Positions 1 to 7,591 of a stretch of DNA of 64,000 nucleotides are shown piece by piece. Position 1 is the first letter of the stretch, and the number at the start of each line of letters is the position of its first letter. The notes beneath the pieces are model-generated. The model was not told where the DNA came from. It ran no database searches and saw only the letters and a program-made list of their open reading frames with translations. Both the position numbers and the translations under genes were made by a program. Origin of the DNA: JACCZR01 sp963830065 (GTDB lineage Bacteria > Actinomycetota > Thermoleophilia > Solirubrobacterales > Thermoleophilaceae); the NCBI GenBank assembly GCA_963830065.1, contig CAWHLA010000006.1, positions 248,001 through 312,000 on the forward strand, written 5' to 3'.

Positions 1-108
1 GGCGAGGTCCGCGCCCTCGGCCGCGAGTGCCCGGGCGGTCGCCTCGCCGATTCCGCTGGAGGCGCCGGTGATCACCGCGGTCTTGCCCTGAAGGGATTCT
101 GAGGTCAC
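1..108 (-). CDS. Short-chain dehydrogenase/reductase, N-terminal part (cut by window edge)
   Basis: Only the first 36 codons are present; the rest lies outside the window. The visible protein reads from a GTG start into a beta-strand and the glycine-rich NAD(P)-binding motif TGASSGIG at residues 14-21, followed by EATARALAAEGA. This is the Rossmann-fold entry of classical SDR oxidoreductases. The start is supported by a TAGCAT hexamer exactly 6 nt upstream with no Shine-Dalgarno, the leaderless arrangement seen elsewhere in the window. Substrate cannot be inferred from this fragment. Confidence 0.85.
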   Translation of the reverse strand, partial: MTSESLQGKTAVITGASSGIGEATARALAAEGADLA

Positions 109-110
109 GC

Positions 111-147
111 CGCGATGCTACGCCAGGCGTGCGTCCGCGATGCTACG
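111..147. repeat. 12-bp direct repeat, 25-bp period
   Basis: CGCGATGCTACG occurs at 111-122 and 136-147. The second copy contains the ATG proposed as start of the downstream lipoprotein; the first contains the -10 of the divergent SDR gene. It may be a small local duplication or a binding site; nothing decides between them. Confidence 0.5.
115..120 (-). promoter_or_regulatory. Leaderless-type -10 element for the SDR gene
   Basis: TAGCAT with a 6-nt spacer to the GTG at 108. The sequence CGCGATGCTACG containing it is repeated at 111-122 and 136-147, so a second copy of the hexamer lies 25 nt further upstream. Confidence 0.5.
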
Positions 148-1258
148 GGCCTTGCCGCGCTCAGGGGTCATCTGCGCCGCATTCGCGGCGGCGCTTCTTG
201 CGGGCTGCGGCTCAGACCCCTCGCAGCCTGGACCCTTCCGCGCACACCGGCTTGCGGTGCTCGCCGACGGCGCGGTCGCCGTCGCCGGTGTGAACGGCCA
301 CTGCGGCGAGCTGTCCCTGCGGCGCGTCGGCAGAGATGAGCGGGGCGAGCCAGTCGGCGCCGAGGGCCTCGGCGGCCAGTGCGTGGACGCGGTCGAGCGG
401 GTGACCGTCACCCCGCGCGGTGTGGACGTCCTGGCCGAGGTCAAGCGGGACGAGGGTGGGCCCTTCGAATCCGACGTGCTCACCCCGAAGGGTTTGGCGC
501 GCTTTCACCCCGACGGAGAACTCGACGAGGACTTCGGCGACGACGGGATGCTGGAGCGCGTCCAGGGGTCGATCGTCACGCGGCCCGACGGGAGCCTTGC
601 GAGCCCCACCAGCCGCTTCAGCCCCTCCGGTGAGATCGTCGCGGAGCCCACGCCGCCCGTCAGGTTCGTGGACGACGAGGTGCTGGCCGCTGCGCCGGGG
701 CACAAGCTGACGATGGCCGGGGAGCCGAGCGGTGCCGCGAGCTCGGGCCGCGCGGTCCTCGTCCGCCTGACACCAGGCGACCGGCTCGACCCCCGCTTCG
801 GCAGCAGCGGCGCGGTCGAGTTCGCCGAGTCCTCGCCTGTCGACCTGAAGGTCCTCCGCGGTGGCGAGACTTTGACGCTGTTCTTCAGCGGCGCGCTGGT
901 CAAGCTCGACCGCGAGGGGCGCCCCGCGCGGTCCTTCGGCCGGGCGGGAACCGCGTCCCTGTTCGGGCGGGCGCTCCCGGGAGCGACGCCTCGCATGGCG
1001 ATCGGCCCGCGCGGGGAGATCGCTGTGATGCGGGTGCGCGACGGGCGCGCTCAGATCGTGCGCGTCGGGACGGCCGGGACCGCCCTGTCGAGCTTTCGAC
1101 CCGAGCCGCTGCCCGCCAGGGAAGGCGCCGACCTCGCCTTCGACCGCGCCGGCCGCCTGCTCGTCCTGACCGACGGGGAGCGACTGGTCGCCCTGGACGC
1201 CCGCGGGCGGCGGGTGCCGCCGCTGGGGGGCGGCACGCTGACCGTCCCGGCTCGCTAG
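140..1258 (+). CDS. Secreted lipoprotein with delta-60 repeats (putative beta-propeller)
   Basis: A 372-aa protein with a lipoprotein signal peptide: basic N-terminus, hydrophobic stretch and lipobox LLAGC, giving Cys23 as the lipidation site, so it should be anchored outside the membrane. The body contains delta-60-type repeat cores: LDEDFGDDG at about residue 128, LDPRFGSSG at about 216 and a weaker RSFGRAG at about 262. Repeats of this kind form beta-propeller-like sheets in secreted proteins. No catalytic motif is visible; a binding or scaffolding role is possible. Its TAG stop shares the four bases CTAG (1255-1258) with the stop of the convergent HAD gene. The start is the ATG that gives a proper signal peptide. 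Confidence 0.75.
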   Translation: MLRALPRSGVICAAFAAALLAGCGSDPSQPGPFRAHRLAVLADGAVAVAGVNGHCGELSLRRVGRDERGEPVGAEGLGGQCVDAVERVTVTPRGVDVLAEVKRDEGGPFESDVLTPKGLARFHPDGELDEDFGDDGMLERVQGSIVTRPDGSLASPTSRFSPSGEIVAEPTPPVRFVDDEVLAAAPGHKLTMAGEPSGAASSGRAVLVRLTPGDRLDPRFGSSGAVEFAESSPVDLKVLRGGETLTLFFSGALVKLDREGRPARSFGRAGTASLFGRALPGATPRMAIGPRGEIAVMRVRDGRAQIVRVGTAGTALSSFRPEPLPAREGADLAFDRAGRLLVLTDGERLVALDARGRRVPPLGGGTLTVPAR

Positions 1259-1905
1259 GCCAGCGCCGTGTTGTCCAGGTCCTGGCGCAGCTCCTCAATG
1301 GAGCGGTAGACCTGGACGGCGCCCGTCTGGCGCAGCTCGTCCTCGCCGAAGCCGCCCGTGAGCACGGCGATGGTCTCGACGCCGGCCCGCTTGGCGGACT
1401 CCACGTCCCAGGTGGAGTCACCGACCAGCACCGCCTCGCCGGTGCCGGCCTTCTCCATCGCGGCCTCGACCAGGTCGGGGTCGGGCTTGGTGGCCTCCAC
1501 GTCTCCGCCGGTGGTCCAGTCGTCGGTGAGGTCGCGGGCGTCGAGCAGGTCGAGGTAGTGCTCGACCTCGTCGGGCTTGGCCGAGCTGGCCAGGATGACC
1601 TGCTTGTCGCGCTGCTTGAGCTCCTCAATCAGCTCGCGCGCGCCCGCGAGTGGCTCCACCTCGTGGATCAGCTGGGCGTAGAGGACCTTCTCGGCCGCGC
1701 GGATGTCCTTGCCCATCTCGCGCTCGGCGTCCTCGCCGGCGAGCTCGGTGACGATGTGGTCGCCACCCATGCCAATCGCGCGGTGGATGCGCCAGATCGG
1801 GACCTGGACCTCGAACTGTCGAAACGCCCTGTACCAGGCGATCGCATGGTGGAAGTTCGTGTCGACGAGGGTGCCGTCGACGTCGAGAATCGCTGCACGC
1901 GCCAT
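1255..1905 (-). CDS. HAD-superfamily hydrolase (phosphoglycolate phosphatase-like)
   Basis: A 216-aa soluble phosphatase-type HAD protein. Motif I is DVDGT (residues 8-12) with nucleophile Asp8 and acid/base Asp10. The cap begins after it. Motif II is in LASSAK, motif III lies in KPDPDLV and motif IV is GDSTWDVESAKRAG. The layout matches the beta-phosphoglucomutase/Gph subgroup; the substrate is not predictable. I chose the ATG at 1905 because motif I then falls close to the N-terminus as is usual; an upstream in-frame ATG adds only 11 residues without homology character. It is convergent with the delta-60 lipoprotein and shares its CTAG stop. Confidence 0.85.
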   Translation of the reverse strand: MARAAILDVDGTLVDTNFHHAIAWYRAFRQFEVQVPIWRIHRAIGMGGDHIVTELAGEDAEREMGKDIRAAEKVLYAQLIHEVEPLAGARELIEELKQRDKQVILASSAKPDEVEHYLDLLDARDLTDDWTTGGDVEATKPDPDLVEAAMEKAGTGEAVLVGDSTWDVESAKRAGVETIAVLTGGFGEDELRQTGAVQVYRSIEELRQDLDNTALA

Positions 1906-1980
1906 GGTTCGCGCCTGCCCAGGGTGCGCCACCTGCAAACGGGTCGAACAGACGTCCAGGCCGCGCGTGGCTGAGTCCTG

Positions 1981-1994
1981 GCCCCGGCCGGGGC
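1981..1994. repeat. 14-bp perfect palindrome in the CAP-gene leader
   Basis: GCCCCGGCCGGGGC lies 15 nt upstream of the ATG at 2010, just before the GAGAGGAGG ribosome-binding site. It could be an operator or fold as a leader hairpin close to the ribosome-binding site. Confidence 0.4.
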
Positions 1995-2009
1995 TGGCGA
2001 GAGGAGGGC

Positions 2010-2550
2010 ATGGCTCTCCGTCGCCCGCGCATCCTCCTGGCCGCCCTCCTCGTCTGCGGGTTCGCCCTGACCGTCCCCGCCGGTGCCGCCGCCGACTCCT
2101 GCGCCAACGCCTCGGCCAGCCCGAGCAGCGTGACGAGCCGGACCGCGGTGAGGACCACCGCGTGCCTGCTCAACCAGGAGCGAGCTGCGCACGGCCTGCG
2201 CAGGGTGAAGCTCAACGGCCGGCTGACGAAGGCGGCCTCTCGCCAGCGCGGGACATGGTCCGGCGTCACTACTTCTCGCACTTCTCCCTCTCGGGGGCGA
2301 GCTTCTCCATCGGATCAAGCGCGCCGGTTACCTCAGGCGCGCCCGGTCCTGGTCGGCCAGCGAGAACATCGCCTGGGGCTCGGGAAGCCGCGCCACCCCC
2401 CGCTCCATCGTGCGGGCCTGGATGAACAGCCCGGGCCACAAGGCCAACATCCTCGACGGACGCTTCCGCGAGATCGGCCTGGGCGTGGTCCGCTCTGCGC
2501 CGAAGGGCGGCGGCGCCACCTACGTCAACACTTTCGGCTACCGCCGATAG
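2010..2550 (+). pseudogene. Secreted CAP/SCP-domain protein, two frameshifts
   Basis: Reading in three successive frames gives a continuous protein of about 180 aa: a signal peptide (cleavage near AAA-DS), CLLNQERAAHGLRRVKLN, then DMVRRHYFSHFSLSG, then RIKRAGYL, SASENIAWG, AWMNSPGHKANIL and FREIGLGVV, ending FGYRR and TAG. These are the ordered signatures of the CAP (SCP/PR-1, PF00188) domain with its HYFSH and ENIAWG cores. One base is missing near 2250-2252 (a GGG run) and one in the GGGGG run at 2293-2297; adding a G to each restores one frame. The ATG has a good ribosome-binding site (GAGGAGGG). Homology is undamaged between the breaks, so base-calling error in G runs is at least as likely as real inactivation. 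The long single-frame reading past 2254 is an artefact. Confidence 0.75.
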
Positions 2551-2574
2551 GGGAGGGCCCTGCGGGAGGGTTTC

Positions 2575-2612
2575 GGCCTCATGGGCCCGGGGCAATCCGG
2601 GCCCATGAGGCC
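2575..2612 (+). terminator. Perfect 16-bp hairpin after the CAP gene
   Basis: The arms GGCCTCATGGGCCCGG (2575-2590) and its exact complement (2597-2612) enclose a 6-nt loop GGCAAT, 24 nt after the CAP stop codon. The stem is very stable, followed only by TTCTCCC, so it is a terminator-like hairpin with a weak T tract. ATG codons sit inside both arms, which complicates the short proline-rich frame downstream. Confidence 0.6.
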
Positions 2613-2799
2613 TTCTCCCGTACTCGAGGTCCCGGGCCCGCAGGTGCCCGAGATCCCGCCCGACGGTCCCGCCGCCCCGCCGGTGGAGACGCCGCCCGAC
2701 GGCCCGGCCGTCCCTGAGCCCGCTCCGCCCACCGAGCCCCAGCCGGGCGCACCGGACGTGCCCGCGCCGGACCCGGGCGGGCCCGAGACCGACTTCTAG
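2605..2799 (+). CDS. Proline-rich short protein (doubtful)
   Basis: A 64-aa frame (72 aa from the ATG at 2581) that is almost entirely Pro, Gly, Ala, Glu and Asp, with the repeated block PPDGPA and related PPVETPPDGPAVPEP. It has no domain, membrane segment or export signal. Its candidate start codons lie inside the arms of the perfect hairpin at 2575-2612, and it runs up to the convergent topoisomerase gene with only 4 nt between stops. It may be a translated low-complexity tail or simply GC-rich spacer without stops. I do not recognise it. Confidence 0.25.
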   Translation: MRPSPVLEVPGPQVPEIPPDGPAAPPVETPPDGPAVPEPAPPTEPQPGAPDVPAPDPGGPETDF

Positions 2800-2803
2800 C
2801 GCG

Positions 2804-3841
2804 TCACGCCACCTTCGCGAGGGCCGGCGAGTCCTCGATCAGGTGGATCGTCGCCTCCTCCACCGTGGGCTGGATGTTCGGCCAGTGCCCGTCGACCTCC
2901 TCCAGCAGCTCGGCCGCTCCCTCGATCGTCACCCCGCCGTCGTGGCGGTCGAAGACGCGCGGGTCGATGTAAGACGAACGGCACACCGCCGGGGTGTTGC
3001 CCAGGTGCTTGGCCACCTGCTTGACCACCTGTGCCTGGACGCGCTTGCGGGCGGTCTTGGCGGCCGGAGTCGAGCCGCTCAGCGCGATGAACCAGGCGGC
3101 GAGCACGGTGGCGCTCCAGGTGCGGAAGTCCTTTGCGCTGAAGTCCGCGCCGGTGATCTCCTTGAGGTAGTCGTTGATGTCCTGTGACTTGACGTCGCGC
3201 CAGCGGCCGCCCTCCTTGTAGGCCAGCAGCTCGTCGATGCCGCCGCGGCGGCGCTTGAGGCGGTTCACCACGTCGGCCACCTCGACGTCGACGAACGATT
3301 GGAGGCGCCGCTGCTTGCCCTTGGCCGCATAGTCGAAGCGCACGAGCGGGCCGTCGACCGTGGCGTGCTTCTTCTTCATCGTGGCCAGCCCGTAGGTCTC
3401 GTTCTCCTCTGCGTAGTTCTCCGAGCCGATCCGGAAGAAGCCGCGGTCCAGCAGGCGCAGCGAGCAGGCCAGAACCCGGTCGCGGTCGATCTCCGGACGC
3501 TCGAGATCGACGGCCACGCGGTCGCGGACCAGGGGCAGCGCCCGGGCAAAGTCGAGCATCTCGTCGAACTTGGCCGCGTCCTGGCGCTGGCGCCAGCGGT
3601 CGTGGTAGCGGTACTGCTTGCGCCCGGCGGCGTCGACGCCCGTGGCCTGGATGTGCCCCATCGGGTACGGGCAGATCCACACGTCCTCCCAGGCGGGCGG
3701 AATGACCAGCTCCTCGATGCGGCTGCGGACCTCGTCGTCGCGCATGGGGCGGCCGTCCTCGTCGAGGTACTGGAAGCCCTTGCCCCGGCGGCGGCGGGTG
3801 ATGCCGGGCCCGGAGCAGTCTGAGCGGCGAAGGCGGGCCAT
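2804..3841 (-). CDS. DNA topoisomerase IB (eukaryotic/poxvirus type)
   Basis: A 345-aa type IB topoisomerase that relaxes supercoils through a 3'-phosphotyrosyl intermediate. Visible family features in order: the N-terminal GKGFQYLDEDGRP, IPPAWEDVWICPYPMGHIQATG, the RIGSENYAEENETYGLATM region, catalytic-core KGKQRRLQ, FRTWSATVLAAW around residue 240 and the active-site tyrosine in CRSSYIDPRV (Tyr291). Length fits bacterial TopIB. I start at the ATG 3841 because MARLRR leads straight into the domain and because TAGCGT sits 8 nt upstream; the longer upstream frame overlaps the divergent helicase gene. It is divergent from the helicase across a 46-nt gap. Confidence 0.92.
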   Translation of the reverse strand: MARLRRSDCSGPGITRRRRGKGFQYLDEDGRPMRDDEVRSRIEELVIPPAWEDVWICPYPMGHIQATGVDAAGRKQYRYHDRWRQRQDAAKFDEMLDFARALPLVRDRVAVDLERPEIDRDRVLACSLRLLDRGFFRIGSENYAEENETYGLATMKKKHATVDGPLVRFDYAAKGKQRRLQSFVDVEVADVVNRLKRRRGGIDELLAYKEGGRWRDVKSQDINDYLKEITGADFSAKDFRTWSATVLAAWFIALSGSTPAAKTARKRVQAQVVKQVAKHLGNTPAVCRSSYIDPRVFDRHDGGVTIEGAAELLEEVDGHWPNIQPTVEEATIHLIEDSPALAKVA

Positions 3842-3849
3842 GCCGATCC

Positions 3850-3855
3850 ACGCTA
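3850..3855 (-). promoter_or_regulatory. Leaderless-type -10 for topoisomerase IB
   Basis: TAGCGT, 8-nt spacer, ATG at 3841; no Shine-Dalgarno. It lies back to back with the helicase -10 in the 46-nt intergenic gap. Confidence 0.55.
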
Positions 3856-3874
3856 CCCACGGGCCGGGGACACG

Positions 3875-3880
3875 TATCCT
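3875..3880 (+). promoter_or_regulatory. Leaderless-type -10 for the helicase-nuclease
   Basis: TATCCT, 7-nt spacer, ATG at 3888; no purine-rich ribosome-binding site in between. Confidence 0.55.
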
Positions 3881-3887
3881 CCCTCTG

Positions 3888-6800
3888 ATGCCCACGGCGT
3901 CCGATGGCCTGAACCGCGCGCAGCGGGCGGCCGTCACCCATCCGGGCGGGCCGCTCGTGATCGTCGCGGGCGCAGGCACCGGCAAGACGCGGACGCTCAC
4001 GCGCCGCTTCGCCTGGCTCGTCGCGCAGGGCATTCCCGCCGACGAAGTGCTGGCGCTGACCTTCTCCAGCGCCGCCGCGGCCGAGATGCGCGAGCGCCTG
4101 GAGTCGCTGATCGAGGTGCCCTACGAGGAGCTGCACGTCGGGACGTTCCACGCGTTCTGCTCCCGGCTGCTGGCCGACGAGGCGCTGGAGACCGGGCTCG
4201 ACCCCTTCTTCACCGCGGTCACCCCGGCCGACCGCCTCGCTCTGCTGCTCGATCGCCAGGGCGAGCTGACCCTGCGCAAGCACGAGATCCGCGGCAACCC
4301 CGCGCCGCTGCTGGCCAGCTTCGTCTCGCGGATCGACCGGCTGAAGGACGAGATGGTGAGCTGCGAGGGCTTCCGCGGGTACGCCGAGCGGCGGGTGGAG
4401 AGCTGCGCCGGTGAGGACGACGCCGCTCGCGCGCACGCCGCACGCGAGCTCGAGTTTGCCGGGGTCTACGCCGACCACGACCGCCTCCTGGCCGAACAGG
4501 GGGCGCTTGACTTCGGCGACCTGATCGCCCGGACGTACTCGCTGCTGCACGAGCACCCCCACGTACGCCGCCGGGTCGCCGAGCGCTTCAAGCACGTGCT
4601 CGTGGACGAGTACCAGGACACGAACTTCGCCCAGGGGATGCTGCTCGGCCTGCTCGCCGAGGAGCACCGCAACATCACCGTGGTCGGCGACGACGACCAG
4701 GCCATCTACCGCTTCCGCGGGGCCTCGCGCAAGAACCTGGAGGCCTTCGAGCGGGAGTTCCCCGAGGCCGAGACCCTCAAGCTCACCCGTAACTACCGCT
4801 CGGGGCAGCGCATCCTCGACGCAGCCCGCGCGGTGGTCGAGCCGACCGAGCGCCTGGAGAAGAAGCTCAGGGGCAAGGCCGGCGGCGATGTGCGCTTCTG
4901 GCGCTGCCAGTCCGAGCGCGCGCAGGCCCAGGCCGTGGCGGTCGAGGCCGAGCGGCTGGTGACCGGCGAGGGCGTCTCTCCCGACCGCGTGGCCGTGCTG
5001 GTGCGGTCGGTGCGCCACGAGGGCGCCACCGTGGGCGCCGCCCTGGAGGAACGGGCCCTGCCCTTCCGCCTGAGCGGCTCGGCCGCCTACTTCCAGCGCG
5101 CCGAGGTGCGCGACGTGCTCGCCTGGCTGCGGCTGCTGGCCGACCCCACCGACTCGGGCGCGGTGGTGCGGGCGCTGTCGCGCCCGCCGATCGAGCTGCG
5201 CTCGGTCGACGTGGCCCGGCTCACCCAGCTCGCCCGCCGGCGCAAGCTCGACATGCCGTCCGCTGTGGCCGCGGGCCTCGAGGGGCCCCAGCTGTCGCCG
5301 GAGGGCCGCGAGCGGGCCATGGCGTTCCTCAAGCTGTACCGGTCGGCCTCCAACGCCTTCGAGGACCGCCGCCCGGACGCGTTCGTGATGCGCCTGATCG
5401 AGCGCATCGGCCTGCGGCGCCAGCAGGTGTTCGCCCGCCGCGCCGATACGGCGGAGCGCCTGCGCAACATCGCCAAGCTGCCCGAGCTGGCCACCGCCTA
5501 CATGCGGCGCGAGCCGGGCGCCACGCCACGCGAGTTCACCCGCTACCTGGACGCCGTGGCCGAGTCGGGGCTGCGCGAGGAGGAGGCGCCCGACCCGGCC
5601 GCCGAGCCGGCCGTGCGGGTGATGACCATGCACGCCGCCAAGGGGCTCGAGTTCGACCACGTGTTCGTGCTCGGGCTCAGTGCGGGACGGATGCCGGGCC
5701 CGTGGCGCAAGCGCTCGGACGGCGTGCCCGACGAACTGGTGCCTGAGACCGTGCGCTCGGGGGACGACCGCAAGGCCCACGAGGACGAGATGCGCCGCCT
5801 GCTGCACGTGGCGATGACCCGTGCTCGCGCGAGCCTCGTGCTCTCCTTCGCCGAACGCGGTGACGGGACCGTCCGCGCCTCGCCCTTCGTCGAGGAGGCG
5901 CGCACGGCGCTCGGCGCCGAGGACGAGGTGATGGAGGAGGAGCTCTTCGGCCCGGCCGAGGGCCTGCACTCGACCTTCCGCCTGATGCGCGACGAGCTGC
6001 TGGACACGGTAGCCGAGGTGGGCGGGCGGCTGGCCGAGCTGCGCCTGGACACCTACATGGACGTGGCGAGCGGGGTGGCGCGGTACCTCGAGCTGCTCAA
6101 GGTCGCCGCGCTCATCTCCCGCGCTCGCGAGGGCCAGGAGGTGGCCGAGGCGCTCCCCGAGATCAACGACGTGCTGGCCCAGGGCGCCACGCCCGAGACC
6201 CGGGAGCTGCTGGCCGTCTCCGCCCTCGACGAATGGCTGCGCGACGCCGCGCGCGACCTGGACCGACGCCCCGTGGCCGCCGGCGAGGGCTCCGAGCCTT
6301 CGCTCGACCCCTTCATCCCCCGGCGGGGGGAGGGGCTGATGCTGTCCGCGTCGGATATCGACACCTACCGCCTGTGCCCCCTGAAGTACAAGTTCGCGCG
6401 GGTCTTCCGCATCCCCCAGGAGCCGACCATCAACCAGCGCTTCGGGATCGCCATCCACCAGGTGCTCGAGCGCTGGCACAAGGCGGGCGGCGACATCATG
6501 GAGCTGTTCGAAGGCGCCTGGCGGCGCAATGGCTTCGGCGACTCCGACGACGAGTTGCAGTTCCGCGAGCGCGCGGTGGTGGCCCTGCGCCGCTACGCCG
6601 AGGCCGAGGACGCCAGCGAGGCGGAGCCGGTGTGGTTCGAGCGCTCGTTCTCGTTCCGCATGGGGCCGCATGTGCTGCGCGGCCGGGTGGACCGGGTGGA
6701 CCGCCACCCCGACGGCACCTACGAGCTGATCGACTACAAGACGGGCAAGGCCAAGACAGAGGCCGACCTGCGCGAGGACGTGCAGCTCTCGCTCTACCAG

Positions 6801-7031
6801 ATGGGCGCCCGGGAGTCGTGGCGGCTGGAGACCTCGGCTCAGTCCTACATGTACGTGCTCACCGGGGAGAAGGTGCCGGTGGAGCACTCCGAGGAGGAGC
6901 TTTCACGGGTGCGCGACACGGTGGGAGAGATCGCGGAGGGCATACAGGCCCAGGACTTCGAGCCCAAGCCCTCGCGCGAAATCTGCTCCTTCTGCGACTA
7001 CCGGATCATCTGCCCGGCAGCCGAGCGCTAG
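3888..7031 (+). CDS. UvrD/AddA-type helicase fused to an iron-sulfur RecB-family nuclease
   Basis: A 1047-aa superfamily 1A helicase with a C-terminal PD-(D/E)XK nuclease, expected to unwind and trim DNA ends in recombinational repair. Helicase motifs: Q-motif LNRAQRAAV, Walker A GAGTGKT (28-34), motif Ia LTFSSAAAAEM, Walker B VDEYQDTN (about 239-246), motif III GDDDQAIYRFRGA, motif IV RNYRSGQ, motif V MHAAKGLEFDHVFV, motif VI HVAMTRARASLVLS. Nuclease: GRVDRVDRHPDG followed by ELIDYKTGK. Four cysteines (C830 in LCPLKY, C1033, C1036, C1042 in CSFCDYRIICP) match the AddB-type 4Fe-4S staple around the nuclease. It acts without an adjacent AddB/AdnB partner gene. The stop shares CTAG with the convergent DUF4234 gene. 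Confidence 0.92.
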   Translation: MPTASDGLNRAQRAAVTHPGGPLVIVAGAGTGKTRTLTRRFAWLVAQGIPADEVLALTFSSAAAAEMRERLESLIEVPYEELHVGTFHAFCSRLLADEALETGLDPFFTAVTPADRLALLLDRQGELTLRKHEIRGNPAPLLASFVSRIDRLKDEMVSCEGFRGYAERRVESCAGEDDAARAHAARELEFAGVYADHDRLLAEQGALDFGDLIARTYSLLHEHPHVRRRVAERFKHVLVDEYQDTNFAQGMLLGLLAEEHRNITVVGDDDQAIYRFRGASRKNLEAFEREFPEAETLKLTRNYRSGQRILDAARAVVEPTERLEKKLRGKAGGDVRFWRCQSERAQAQAVAVEAERLVTGEGVSPDRVAVLVRSVRHEGATVGAALEERALPFRLSGSAAYFQRAEVRDVLAWLRLLADPTDSGAVVRALSRPPIELRSVDVARLTQLARRRKLDMPSAVAAGLEGPQLSPEGRERAMAFLKLYRSASNAFEDRRPDAFVMRLIERIGLRRQQVFARRADTAERLRNIAKLPELATAYMRREPGATPREFTRYLDAVAESGLREEEAPDPAAEPAVRVMTMHAAKGLEFDHVFVLGLSAGRMPGPWRKRSDGVPDELVPETVRSGDDRKAHEDEMRRLLHVAMTRARASLVLSFAERGDGTVRASPFVEEARTALGAEDEVMEEELFGPAEGLHSTFRLMRDELLDTVAEVGGRLAELRLDTYMDVASGVARYLELLKVAALISRAREGQEVAEALPEINDVLAQGATPETRELLAVSALDEWLRDAARDLDRRPVAAGEGSEPSLDPFIPRRGEGLMLSASDIDTYRLCPLKYKFARVFRIPQEPTINQRFGIAIHQVLERWHKAGGDIMELFEGAWRRNGFGDSDDELQFRERAVVALRRYAEAEDASEAEPVWFERSFSFRMGPHVLRGRVDRVDRHPDGTYELIDYKTGKAKTEADLREDVQLSLYQMGARESWRLETSAQSYMYVLTGEKVPVEHSEEELSRVRDTVGEIAEGIQAQDFEPKPSREICSFCDYRIICPAAER

Positions 7032-7522
7032 CTCGCTTCCGGGGTCTTAGCGGGCTCAGCAGCGGGCTGCTGGGCCTGCGGCGCCTCCTGGGGCGTGCCG
7101 AGGGCCGCCGCCCCGCCGGCCTGGGCCTCGAGGATGTGGTTCAGGGCCGACTGGGTCAGGTACAGCGCGACCGGGTTGAGGAAGATCCACAGGACGAACA
7201 TCAAGCCCGGCTCGAGACCCTGGTTGGGGCTGCCGGTGATCCGCTCGGCGGCGGCCACCCGCTTCGTGTAGTTGAAGATCGACACGAAGGGCGGGACGAT
7301 GATGAGTGCGCCCAGCGTGATCGCCAGCACCGAGTTGACGGGGTTGTCGCCCAGCTCGTCGGTGTTGTTCGCCGCGCCGATCTCGGCCAGCTCCTTGTTG
7401 GTCTTGTAGTACCAGACCACGGCGTAGATCCCGAGCGTGATGATCGACAGGCCGATCACGCCCAGCGGGTGCCGGATCTTGCCGGGGCTGGCCGAGCCCC
7501 GGATCTGAATCTCTTCTGCCAT
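7028..7522 (-). CDS. DUF4234 small integral membrane protein
   Basis: A 164-aa membrane protein. Residues 1-17 are cytosolic and polar, then IRHPLGVIGLSIITLGIYAV and VWYYKTNKELAEIG form the diagnostic DUF4234 start (first membrane helix plus WYYK). Two further hydrophobic segments follow (VLAITLGALIIVPPFVSIF and FVLWIFLNPVALYL), then an Ala/Pro/Gln-rich tail of about 30 residues. Function of the family is unknown. The ATG has a ribosome-binding site AGAAGGGA and a TAGCGT hexamer further upstream, so this gene has a short leader rather than a leaderless start. It overlaps the helicase stop by four bases. Confidence 0.8.
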   Translation of the reverse strand: MAEEIQIRGSASPGKIRHPLGVIGLSIITLGIYAVVWYYKTNKELAEIGAANNTDELGDNPVNSVLAITLGALIIVPPFVSIFNYTKRVAAAERITGSPNQGLEPGLMFVLWIFLNPVALYLTQSALNHILEAQAGGAAALGTPQEAPQAQQPAAEPAKTPEAS

Positions 7523-7538
7523 TTGCGAGTCCCTTCTC

Positions 7539-7561
7539 GTTAGCTGTCAGGCGACGCTAAC
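7539..7561. promoter_or_regulatory. Inverted repeat overlapping the DUF4234 promoter
   Basis: GTTAGC (7539-7544) and GCTAAC (7556-7561) are separated by 11 nt; the right arm overlaps the TAGCGT -10 (7554-7559, minus strand) of the DUF4234 gene. A repressor operator is a possible reading. Confidence 0.35.
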
Positions 7562-7591
7562 CGCAACCGCGTCACAGCGCCAGGGACGGGC

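Noticed and set aside
2254..2717. Continuation of the CAP-gene frame to 2717
   Set aside because: After the first break this frame no longer resembles a CAP domain and crosses the perfect hairpin; the homologous reading moves to two other frames and ends at 2550.
2796..6887. Very long minus-strand frame antisense to the helicase
   Set aside because: It is an antisense shadow of the helicase-nuclease gene, full of His/Leu/Gly repeats typical of reverse-complemented GC-rich coding DNA.
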